From Actinoallomurus iriomotensis (lineage in GTDB: Bacteria > Actinomycetota > Actinomycetes > Streptosporangiales > Streptosporangiaceae), in NCBI RefSeq assembly GCF_030269445.1, contig NZ_BSTJ01000001.1, positions 1,079,898-1,143,897 of the forward strand: 64,000 bases of DNA. The letters run 5' to 3'. This document shows positions 55,096-64,000 of this stretch, piece after piece; position 1 is the first letter of the stretch, and each line of letters opens with the position of its first letter. Below the pieces are notes generated by a model. The model was not told the origin of the DNA. It saw nothing but the letters and a program-made list of their open reading frames with translations, and searched no databases. A program made the position numbers and the translations under genes.

Positions 55096-55653
55096 TTGCG
55101 ACCTCCCGATGAGAGAAGACGACGATTCGAGGAGATCTACGCGGCCTGCCATGACCCGGTGCTCGGCTACGTCATGCGCCGTACGAGCGACGGTCACGAC
55201 GCCGCCGACGTCCTCGCCGAGACGTTCCTGGTCGCCTGGCGGCGGCTCGACGACGTCCCGCCCGGGGACCAGGCGCGTCCCTGGCTGTACGGCGTCGCCC
55301 GCCGGGTGCTGGCCAACCACCATCGCGGCGAGCGGCGGCGCACCGCTCTCGGCGATCGGCTGCGCGCCGAGTTGGCGTCGGCCGTGCGCCCGCCGGACCG
55401 CCTCGCCGAGTCCGGTGCGGTCGCGGACGCGTTCCGCAGCCTGTCCGACGACGACCGGGAACTGCTGTCCCTGGTCGGCTGGGAGGGCCTGGACGCCGGT
55501 CAGATCGCGACGGTCCTCGGCTGTTCCCGCAACGCCGTACGGATCCGGCTGCACCGGGCGCGCAAACGCCTGGCCCGCGCGCTGGAGGCACGCGACGCCC
55601 ACACGGAGGCCTACCCGCATCAGGCGCGGATCGTGAAGGAAGAACACGCATGA
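55096..55653 (+). CDS. ECF-type RNA polymerase sigma factor
   Basis: A 185-residue sigma factor. Region 2 is FEEIYAACHDPVLGYVMRRT with DAADVLAETFLVAWRRL, and region 4 is LSLVGWEGLDAGQIATVLGC followed by SRNAVRIRLHRARKRLARAL. TTG 55096 is chosen since GAGGAG lies 6 bases upstream; GTG 55048 has its GGAGG only one base away. Its stop overlaps the start of the next gene by 4 bp (ATGA), the usual arrangement for a sigma factor and its anti-sigma factor. Confidence 0.92.
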   Translation: MRPPDERRRRFEEIYAACHDPVLGYVMRRTSDGHDAADVLAETFLVAWRRLDDVPPGDQARPWLYGVARRVLANHHRGERRRTALGDRLRAELASAVRPPDRLAESGAVADAFRSLSDDDRELLSLVGWEGLDAGQIATVLGCSRNAVRIRLHRARKRLARALEARDAHTEAYPHQARIVKEEHA

Positions 55654-56561
55654 ACCACGACAAGCTGATCGGGCGGCTCGCACCCGTCACCGACGAGGAG
55701 ATCGCGCACATGGTGAGCCCGCAGACCAAGACCGACCTGGCCGAGCGCATCATGACGACCGCGGCCGACACCGCTCCGGCACCGCGCCGCCGGCGCCGCC
55801 TGGTGCTGTTCGGCCTGCCGCTGGCGGTGGCGACGGCCGCCGCGACGGTGGCCGCCGTCACACTGACCGGGTCTTCGGGCTCGCCGACGCCGACGACGTC
55901 CCTCGGCCCGCGGAAGGTGCAGCCGGCCGCCCTCTCCTTCTCCACCCGGGGGAAGTACCTCGTCGTCAAGGTCGAGGACCCGCTGGCCGATCCGGCGCGG
56001 TACAAGAAGGAGTTCGCCGCCCACGGCATGAACATCACGTTGAAGGTGGTCCCCGCGTCCCCGTCGGTGGTGGGTACCGTGGTGATGACGGACCTGCCGG
56101 CCAACGTCAAGATGATCCCGGCCAAGGGGAAGTGCTACAGCGGCGGTGGCGCCTGCCCCGTCGGTGTGCGGATCCCGGTCGGCTTCCACGGCAGCGGCGC
56201 GATCGTCTTCGGCCGGGCGGCGCGGCCGGGCGAACAGTACAACAGCACGAACAGCGCCTTCGCGCCGGGCGAGGCGCTGCACTGTGTGAACATCCGCGGC
56301 CTGACCGTCGATCAGGCGCTGCCGATCCTGCGGCGTCACAAGGTCGCCGTCGGGCAGTGGCACTACGACGAGAAGCGTCCGACCGGTCCCTACGGCGTGA
56401 CCACGCCGAACCGCGGAAAGATCGCTGGATCGTGGTACGTCACGGACGCGGACCCCTGGGCGCCCGGTCAGGTCCTGCTGTGGACCCAGCCGACGATGCC
56501 GAAGCTCTCCCCGGGCGCGACCGCGTACCAGAGGCGTCTGGCGGCCGGCTGCCCGCGCTGA
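55650..56561 (+). CDS. Single-pass membrane protein, probable anti-sigma partner
   Basis: A 303-residue protein: cytoplasmic N-terminus of about 48 residues (DKLIGRLAPVTDEEIAHMV), a transmembrane helix (LVLFGLPLAVATAAATVAAV) after an arginine-rich stretch, and an extracytoplasmic domain of about 230 residues with paired cysteines (KCYSGGGACPVG, LHCVNIRGL). No zinc-binding anti-sigma motif (HxxxCxxC) is present. The 4-bp overlap with the sigma gene and the topology suggest it controls that sigma factor or senses an external signal; this is inference. Confidence 0.7.
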   Translation: MNHDKLIGRLAPVTDEEIAHMVSPQTKTDLAERIMTTAADTAPAPRRRRRLVLFGLPLAVATAAATVAAVTLTGSSGSPTPTTSLGPRKVQPAALSFSTRGKYLVVKVEDPLADPARYKKEFAAHGMNITLKVVPASPSVVGTVVMTDLPANVKMIPAKGKCYSGGGACPVGVRIPVGFHGSGAIVFGRAARPGEQYNSTNSAFAPGEALHCVNIRGLTVDQALPILRRHKVAVGQWHYDEKRPTGPYGVTTPNRGKIAGSWYVTDADPWAPGQVLLWTQPTMPKLSPGATAYQRRLAAGCPR

Positions 56562-56579
56562 CGGAGGCCGCGCACACGA

Positions 56580-56611
56580 CGGTGCCCCGGCGAACACTCG
56601 CCGGGGCACCG
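56580..56611. terminator. Bidirectional terminator between the anti-sigma-like gene and etfA
   Basis: CGGTGCCCCGGCGA (56580-56593) and TCGCCGGGGCACCG (56598-56611) form a perfect 14-bp stem with loop ACAC between two convergent genes. Confidence 0.85.
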
Positions 56612-56621
56612 TCGCATGCGA

Positions 56622-57572
<951 letters not shown>

Positions 57573-57583
57573 CTCCCCGCCCC

Positions 57584-58363
57584 TCAGACGAACTTCTTCG
57601 ACGCGAGGAAGTCGGCGGCCTTCACGCCACCGTCGCCCTCGTCCTTGATGATCTGACCCTTTTCACGCGGCGGCGCGTCGGCGAAGTCCACGACCGCGGT
57701 GGAGGCTCCGGCGAGCCCGACCAGCGCGGCGTCGATCTCGGCGTCGGCGACGGCGAGCTTCTCGACGGGCTTCTTCTTGGCCGCCATGATCCCCTTGAAC
57801 GAGGGGTAGCGCGGCTCGTTGATCTTCTCCACGACGCTCACGACCGCGGGCAGCGTGGCCTCGACCCGGTCGAAGCCGTAGTCGGTCAGCCGCTGGGCCT
57901 TGAGCGAGGTGCCGTCGATCTCCACCTTGTTGGCGAGCGTCACCTGGGGAACGCCGAGCCGCTCGGACAGCATCGCGGCGAGCACGCCCATGCGCGCGTC
58001 GGTCGACTCCGAGCCCAGGATGACCAGGTCGAACCCGATCTTCTTCAGCACCTGGGCGAGGGCGTACGAGGTCGAAAGACCGTCCGAGCCCACGAGCGCC
58101 TCGTCCGTCACGTGGACCGCCTTGTCGGCGCCCATCGCGAGGGCCTTGCGGATCGATTCGGAGGCCTTGTCCGGGCCCATGGTGAGGACCGTCACCTCAC
58201 CGCCCTGGGACTCCTTGATCGCCAGGGCCTCTTCAACGGCGTACTCGTCGAGCTCGTTGATGACACCGTCGGCGGCCTCGCGATCGAGGGTGCTGTCGTC
58301 GGACTTCAACTTTCGTTCGCTCGCCGTGTCGGGCACCTGCTTAACGCAGACGACGATGTTCAT
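57584..58363 (-). CDS. etfB: Electron transfer flavoprotein beta subunit
   Basis: A 259-residue protein starting at ATG 58363 (MNIVVCVKQVPDTASERKL), with GGEVTVLTMGPDKASESIRK and the AMP-binding/interface segment DGLSTSYALAQVL. The long open frame upstream is excluded because the protein then matches the family length. It precedes etfA by 11 bp. A 229-bp gap upstream contains a TACCCATGAGTA near-palindrome that may be an operator. Confidence 0.96.
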   Translation of the reverse strand: MNIVVCVKQVPDTASERKLKSDDSTLDREAADGVINELDEYAVEEALAIKESQGGEVTVLTMGPDKASESIRKALAMGADKAVHVTDEALVGSDGLSTSYALAQVLKKIGFDLVILGSESTDARMGVLAAMLSERLGVPQVTLANKVEIDGTSLKAQRLTDYGFDRVEATLPAVVSVVEKINEPRYPSFKGIMAAKKKPVEKLAVADAEIDAALVGLAGASTAVVDFADAPPREKGQIIKDEGDGGVKAADFLASKKFV

Positions 58364-58533
58364 TCCGTGTACGCCCTCCCTGCACACTCCATGACGCGCC
58401 TCTCTCCCTCCCGCCTCGCCCGCCTGGGGCGGACGCCGCCCGGTCGGGCCGGCGCGGGGTTCGCACCATAAGCCTGCCAAACACCCGAAGGACATTCGGC
58501 TTCGGGGGCACGGCAGGTGTACCGTCCTGATGT

Positions 58534-58545
58534 TACCCATGAGTA
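58534..58545. promoter_or_regulatory. Candidate operator upstream of etfB
   Basis: TACCCATGAGTA matches its reverse complement at 10 of 12 positions, 171 bp upstream of etfB. TACTCA/TGAGTA-type palindromes are typical of TetR-family controllers of fatty acid oxidation in actinobacteria; assignment is inference and the site is far from the start. Confidence 0.3.
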
Positions 58546-58592
58546 GCGAAGGCGCAAAACCCCGGTGGGCGGGTTTGCCGGTCGCGCTCAGG

Positions 58593-59252
58593 TCACAGCG
58601 CGTAACGGTGCACCGAGTGCTGGAAGTGGGACAGCTCCTGCACGATGGAGTTCTCCAGCTCGTACATCGGGGCGAAGCTCGGCTGCAGCACGATCGCGCC
58701 GGCGACCGCCCCGAGGGCCAGGGCGCACAGCAGCACCCCGGCGCCCGCGATCCGCCGCGGGTCGTCGGCGAACATGACGAACACCCGCACCAGGTAACGG
58801 CGCGGCGTGCGGATGCCGGGCGCCGCCAGCAGGACGTACGCCGCCGCGCCCGCGCCCCAGGCCGCCCCGACGATCGGGGAGACCTGCACGTCGACCGCCG
58901 CGCCGAGCATCACCGCGAACGGCACCACGACGGCGAACAGCCCGGCGTACGGCAGCGTGACGAGGGTGCCCGCCACGCCGCGGACCAGGTCGAGCGGCGC
59001 CGTCAGCGGCCCCGCCAGCGACCGCAGCAGGCCGCCCCGGTGGCGGCGCGTGTGCACCTCACCGGCCCGGAGGTACGAGGCGCCGGCCAGGGCGAGCAGG
59101 AGCCCGAAAAAGGGCAGCACGACCGTGAAGGCGACCACCATCGCGACCACCAGGTAGGCGAAGAGCCGCGACCATCCCTCGATCACGGCGTCGGCGGCGT
59201 CTTCGTCCGCGAGCGGGTGGGCGGGGACCGGGTGTGTCTCGTCCGACGTCAT
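58593..59252 (-). CDS. Membrane protein of unknown function
   Basis: A 219-residue protein with about four or five hydrophobic segments (LFAYLVVAMVVAFTVVLPFF, AVVVPFAVMLGAAVDV, AGAGVLLCALALGAVAGAIV). I do not recognise the family. The N-terminus is acidic (DETHPVPAHPLADEDAADAV) and the last 35 residues appear to lie outside the membrane. It is 74 bp downstream of the membrane-bound kinase gene on the same strand and has similar loops, so the two may be functionally linked. TAGTGT lies 9 bases before the ATG. Confidence 0.6.
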   Translation of the reverse strand: MTSDETHPVPAHPLADEDAADAVIEGWSRLFAYLVVAMVVAFTVVLPFFGLLLALAGASYLRAGEVHTRRHRGGLLRSLAGPLTAPLDLVRGVAGTLVTLPYAGLFAVVVPFAVMLGAAVDVQVSPIVGAAWGAGAAAYVLLAAPGIRTPRRYLVRVFVMFADDPRRIAGAGVLLCALALGAVAGAIVLQPSFAPMYELENSIVQELSHFQHSVHRYAL

Positions 59253-59326
59253 CGCGAGGCAACACTACCGGCGCGGCGACCCTTCGGGGGTGAGGCTCGG
59301 GCGGGTCGTCCGCACACGGACAGGGC

Positions 59327-60949
<1,623 letters not shown>

Positions 60950-60994
60950 AGTTCCGCCACGATACCCGTGCAAGTGCGGTCAAGCGGGCGGCAA

Positions 60995-61816
60995 TCAGGA
61001 CATCGCGGCGAACGCGAGGCCTGGTTCCCCTACCGTAAGCCGGGTGGCCAGCCACGCCGCCGAAGGCCGCGCGGCCGGGTCCCGGCGCAACGCGAGCCGC
61101 AGCAGCGACACGACCGGCTCGGACACACCGTCGAGGTCGGCCGCGCCGCGCAGCACGCGGAAGCACACGCCGTGCAACGACCCGGCGCCGAAGGGCGGCC
61201 GGCCCGTCGCGGCGAAGGCGACCGTGGCCGCCCACGAGAAGACGTCGGAGGCCTCGCTCGACCGCCCGCCGTCGATGAGCTCCGGCCCGACGTAGCCGGG
61301 CGTGCCGGTCAGCACGCCGACCTGGGTGTGCTGCGCCGCGCCCGACTCCTGCGCGATGCCGAAGTCGATGATCTTCGGCGCGCCCGCCGCGACCATGACG
61401 TTGCCCGGCTTGAGGTCGCGGTGCAGCACGCCCGCGCCGTGGATCGCCGCGAGTCCCTGCGCGAGCCGGCCGGCGAACCCGGTCAGCATCTCACCCCGCA
61501 TCGGGCCGAACCTGGCCACCAGGTCGCGCAGCGGCACGCCCGCGACGAACTCGGTCACGATGAACGGGCGTTCCCCCTCCAGGCAGGCGTCGAACACCTC
61601 CGCGACATACGGGCTGCGCACCCGCGCCATCGTCTGCGCCTCGCGGGCCAGCCGGCGCCGGATCGCCGGGTCGGCGGCCAGGTCCCCCCGTGGTTCCTTG
61701 ACCGCGACCACGCGTCGATAAGGGTCCATCGCGCGATGCACGACGGACGTGGCGCCCTCCCCGACCGGCTCCAGCAGGTCGTAGGAGCCCAGATGCCGAA
61801 CCCCTATGACGTTCAT
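60995..61816 (-). CDS. Soluble Ser/Thr protein kinase
   Basis: A 273-residue Hanks-type kinase consisting of little more than the catalytic domain. The glycine loop is VGEGATSVVHRA, the lysine is in VAVKEPRG, the catalytic loop is VLHRDLKPGNVMV and the metal loop IIDFGIAQE, followed by GTPGYVGPELI. It has no membrane helix or sensor domain. It is about half identical by eye to the kinase domain of the next gene and probably arose with it by duplication. Divergent from the DUF885 gene with 50 bp between. Confidence 0.92.
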   Translation of the reverse strand: MNVIGVRHLGSYDLLEPVGEGATSVVHRAMDPYRRVVAVKEPRGDLAADPAIRRRLAREAQTMARVRSPYVAEVFDACLEGERPFIVTEFVAGVPLRDLVARFGPMRGEMLTGFAGRLAQGLAAIHGAGVLHRDLKPGNVMVAAGAPKIIDFGIAQESGAAQHTQVGVLTGTPGYVGPELIDGGRSSEASDVFSWAATVAFAATGRPPFGAGSLHGVCFRVLRGAADLDGVSEPVVSLLRLALRRDPAARPSAAWLATRLTVGEPGLAFAAMS

Positions 61817-61866
61817 GCCCGGTTCGACGCGAGATCACGGCCGCGGGTTCCGAGTAATGTCGGGAC

Positions 61867-63384
61867 ATGAACGATCTACCTCCGCGGCTGCGCGCGGTCT
61901 GCGACCTTCTCATGCCCTGGGCGCGCGAAGGGGCGGGCCGGCATGAATACGACGGCCGGCTGCCCGACTACTCGGCCGCCGGGGTGGCGGACGCACTGAG
62001 CCGGGTCGGCGCCGGCGACCCTCTCGACGACCCGCACGACGAGGCTCACCTACGCGCGTTCGAGGAGTTCCTGCGGGTCTCCTACGGCGAGCTGGAGATG
62101 CACCGCCGCAACCCGCTCGACCATCTCGACGCCCTTGACCTGGCCTGTTATGACCGGGAGTACGCCCCGGCCGCCGAGCGCGAGGCGGCACGGGCGCGGC
62201 ACCTGGCGGGCTGGCCGGAAGCGGCCGACGTCGCCGTCCGCACGCTCGACCGGGTGCCGGCGCCGGTCGCACGTGCGCTGCTGGGTCCGGTGCGCGGCCT
62301 CGCCGCCGGGATCCCGGCCGACGCCGGTGAGGCCGGAGACAAGGCCCGTACGGCGCACGCGCGGCTGGTCGCGCACCTGGAGCACCTGGCCGAGCACGGC
62401 GACCCGGACGCCGCGCTCGGCGGCCCCGCGCTGGCCCGGCTGATGGGCGCCTCGGAGGCGCTCGACCTCGACCTCGATGCCCTGGCCGCCGAGGCCGACC
62501 GCGAACGCGACCGGCTGATGGCGCGGCTGACCGAGGCCTGCGCGCGCCTGGACCCGGCGCGGCCGGCCCTGGACCTGTGCCGCGAGCTCGTACGGGACCA
62601 CCCGGACATCGACGGCGTCATCGACGCGTCCCGCGACTGGACCCGGCAGGCCCTGGCGTTCACCCGCGAACACGACCTGGTGCCGTACCACGACGGCGAG
62701 TGCCTCGTCGGCCTGGCGCCGGAGTCACGCCGCTGGGGCATGGCGATGATGTCGTGGGCGGCGCCGGGCGAGCCGGACTCGCCGTCCTGGTACCACATCA
62801 CGCCGCCGGACCCCTCCTGGCCCGAGGAGGACATCGAGGACTGGCTGCAGGTGTTCAGCGCCACGACCCTGCCGGGCGTGACGGTGCACGAGGTCGCCCC
62901 CGGGCACTTCTCGCACGGCCGCGCGCTGCGCCACGCGCCGACCGTCGTACGCCGGACGCTGTTCTCCCTCGCCTTCGTCGAGGGCTGGGCCCACTACGCC
63001 GAGGAGCTCTGCGTCGAGGAGGGCTTCCAGGCCGACGACCCGCGGTTCGAGATCGGCGTGTGGCTGGAGTCGCTGGTCCGCGTCACCCGGCTCGCCTGCG
63101 CGATCGGGGTGCACACGGGCGCCATGACGGTCGAGGACGGGGCCCGGCGCTTCGCCGCCGACACCCACCTGGCCGGATCGGCGGCGCACGCGGAGGCCGC
63201 GCGCGCCGTGTTCGACCCGACGTACGGCCGGTACACGCACGGCAAGCTGGAGATCCTGCGCCTGCGCGAACGCGCCCGGAGCGAGTGGGGCGACGGGTAC
63301 TCCCCGCAGCGTTTCCACCGTGCGCTGTTCGAGCTCGGCTCACCGCCGCTCGGCCTGCTGGGCAACGCGCTGAAGCACGGCTGA
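61867..63384 (+). CDS. DUF885-family protein (predicted metallopeptidase-like)
   Basis: A 505-residue soluble protein. The DUF885 signatures are TVHEVAPGHFSHGRAL (about residue 340; an HExxxH-like metal motif) and FVEGWAHYAEEL (about 375). The DUF885 fold resembles M32-type carboxypeptidases; activity on a peptide is plausible but unproven. TAATGT lies at 61855-61860, 6 bases before the ATG, with no ribosome-binding site, so the mRNA is probably leaderless. Confidence 0.85.
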   Translation: MNDLPPRLRAVCDLLMPWAREGAGRHEYDGRLPDYSAAGVADALSRVGAGDPLDDPHDEAHLRAFEEFLRVSYGELEMHRRNPLDHLDALDLACYDREYAPAAEREAARARHLAGWPEAADVAVRTLDRVPAPVARALLGPVRGLAAGIPADAGEAGDKARTAHARLVAHLEHLAEHGDPDAALGGPALARLMGASEALDLDLDALAAEADRERDRLMARLTEACARLDPARPALDLCRELVRDHPDIDGVIDASRDWTRQALAFTREHDLVPYHDGECLVGLAPESRRWGMAMMSWAAPGEPDSPSWYHITPPDPSWPEEDIEDWLQVFSATTLPGVTVHEVAPGHFSHGRALRHAPTVVRRTLFSLAFVEGWAHYAEELCVEEGFQADDPRFEIGVWLESLVRVTRLACAIGVHTGAMTVEDGARRFAADTHLAGSAAHAEAARAVFDPTYGRYTHGKLEILRLRERARSEWGDGYSPQRFHRALFELGSPPLGLLGNALKHG

Positions 63385-63398
63385 GCCGCGATCTCCCG

Positions 63399-63884
63399 TT
63401 AGGAACCGCTCCAGCGGGAGACCTCGCGGCGGCGCAGGAGCAGGCCGGCGGTCAGCAGCGCGCCGCCCGCGACCGGCGTCGGCAGCAGGTAGGGCACGAA
63501 GTCCAGTGCCGACCCGCCCGGCGGATCGGTGGCGAACAGCACGGCGAAGGCCACCGTCGCGACCAGGAACAGGCCGCCGATCAGCGTGCCGACCCTGGAC
63601 ATGAAGGCGATCGCCACGCGCCCGCCGCGCCACAGGCGCCAGACCATCAGGGCGAAGACCAGCGTCCAGAACACGATGTAGGCGACGTCACCGCCATGGC
63701 CGCCCTTCCGGTCGTGGGCCAGGCCCCACACCGCCGTGCCCACCGAGCAGATCCAGAAGGCCGCGAAGAGGAGGATGGCGACGACCAGCGAGAGGGGCCG
63801 GCCGCGCCGGCCGACCGTACGGGCACGGCGGACCGGTGCGCGGCCGGGCTCGGAGCCCTCGGGGCCGGGTTCGGGCGGCAGCAT
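63399..63884 (-). CDS. Four-helix membrane protein of unknown function
   Basis: A 161-residue protein from ATG 63884; the frame is open farther upstream, but the extra residues look like antisense noise. It has a proline- and arginine-rich N-terminus followed by about four hydrophobic segments (LVVAILLFAAFWICSVGTAV, IVFWTLVFALMVWRLW, IGGLFLVATVAFAVLFA, VAGGALLTAGLLLRRR). I do not recognise it. It is convergent with the DUF885 gene, 14 bp apart. The 116 bp to the end of the window hold no recognisable gene. Confidence 0.6.
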   Translation of the reverse strand: MLPPEPGPEGSEPGRAPVRRARTVGRRGRPLSLVVAILLFAAFWICSVGTAVWGLAHDRKGGHGGDVAYIVFWTLVFALMVWRLWRGGRVAIAFMSRVGTLIGGLFLVATVAFAVLFATDPPGGSALDFVPYLLPTPVAGGALLTAGLLLRRREVSRWSGS

Positions 63885-64000
63885 GACCCGGGAGCGTACT
63901 CCGGCGCTCTGACGGGCCCCTGACCGATCCCCGTGGGCCTCCCATGCGCGTGCCAGGGTGATCCCACGGTCTTCCAAGGCTCTTCGGTCACGCTGACGGT

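Overview
The window is a stretch of chromosome from a high-GC, GC3-biased actinomycete. Pointers to that group are the Scr1/WhiJ-type regulator with a DUF397 partner, an F420-type luciferase-like oxidoreductase, SseB-domain protein, two Hanks-type kinases, gatCAB next to a ligA/methionine synthase-like/mnmA/cysteine desulfurase neighbourhood, and several genes that look leaderless. It reads as ordinary core chromosome with small accessory insertions. I see no prophage, CRISPR array, rRNA or tRNA gene. All calls come from reading the sequence; no search was run.

Layout. 1-2.9 kb (minus): partial ilvE, leuB and a ROK-type repressor. 3.0-5.3 kb (plus): an APC permease overlapping a ROK kinase, divergent from the repressor. 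5.5-10.8 kb: two Tat-type exported proteins (phospholipase C-like and a YVTN propeller), a small zinc-finger protein behind a tiny upstream ORF, a GlxA-type activator and a convergent MFS pump. 10.9-15.2 kb: an unrecognised 36-residue gene, serA, an SseB-like protein and a PHP-type metallohydrolase. 15.2-17.0 kb: a WhiJ-like cassette (short DUF397, Scr1-type HTH, divergent anti-sigma-type ATPase, BldC-like HTH). 17.0-18.8 kb: a VOC protein and two unknowns. 18.8-22.4 kb (minus): ilvBNC with a clear leader peptide and attenuator. 22.5-26.4 kb: two tandem paralogous secreted peptidoglycan amidases. 26.5-29.2 and 37.0-39.1 kb: two membrane GGDEF-EAL proteins. 29.6-36.9 kb: hydroxyacid dehydrogenase, sugar-dehydrogenase lipoprotein, SUFU-like protein, YihY, gatBAC. 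39.3-53.0 kb: ligA, an inserted block (SDR, HxlR regulator, NACHT-LRR NTPase), a methionine synthase-like gene, a frameshifted F420 oxidoreductase, mnmA, an IS200/IS605-type element with tnpB and a tnpA remnant, a DUF695-like gene and a cysteine desulfurase. 53.1-64 kb: TetR + MFS, sigma/anti-sigma pair, etfBA, two Ser/Thr kinases with a membrane protein, a DUF885 protein and a membrane protein.

How it fits together. ilvBNC, leuB, ilvE and serA serve branched-chain amino acid and serine synthesis. AT-rich near-palindromic sites recur upstream of the ilvB leader and of the 36-residue gene, with a weaker one before leuB, which suggests a shared regulator. mnmA and the cysteine desulfurase probably cooperate in tRNA 2-thiouridine formation although the IS element now lies between them. 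Etf proteins hand electrons to a dehydrogenase encoded elsewhere. The most interesting items for follow-up are the NACHT-LRR protein (candidate immune NTPase), the TnpB element with definable ends and a predictable guide, a 37-bp tandem duplication that breaks an oxidoreductase gene, and the 36-residue gene with an ilvB-like upstream region.
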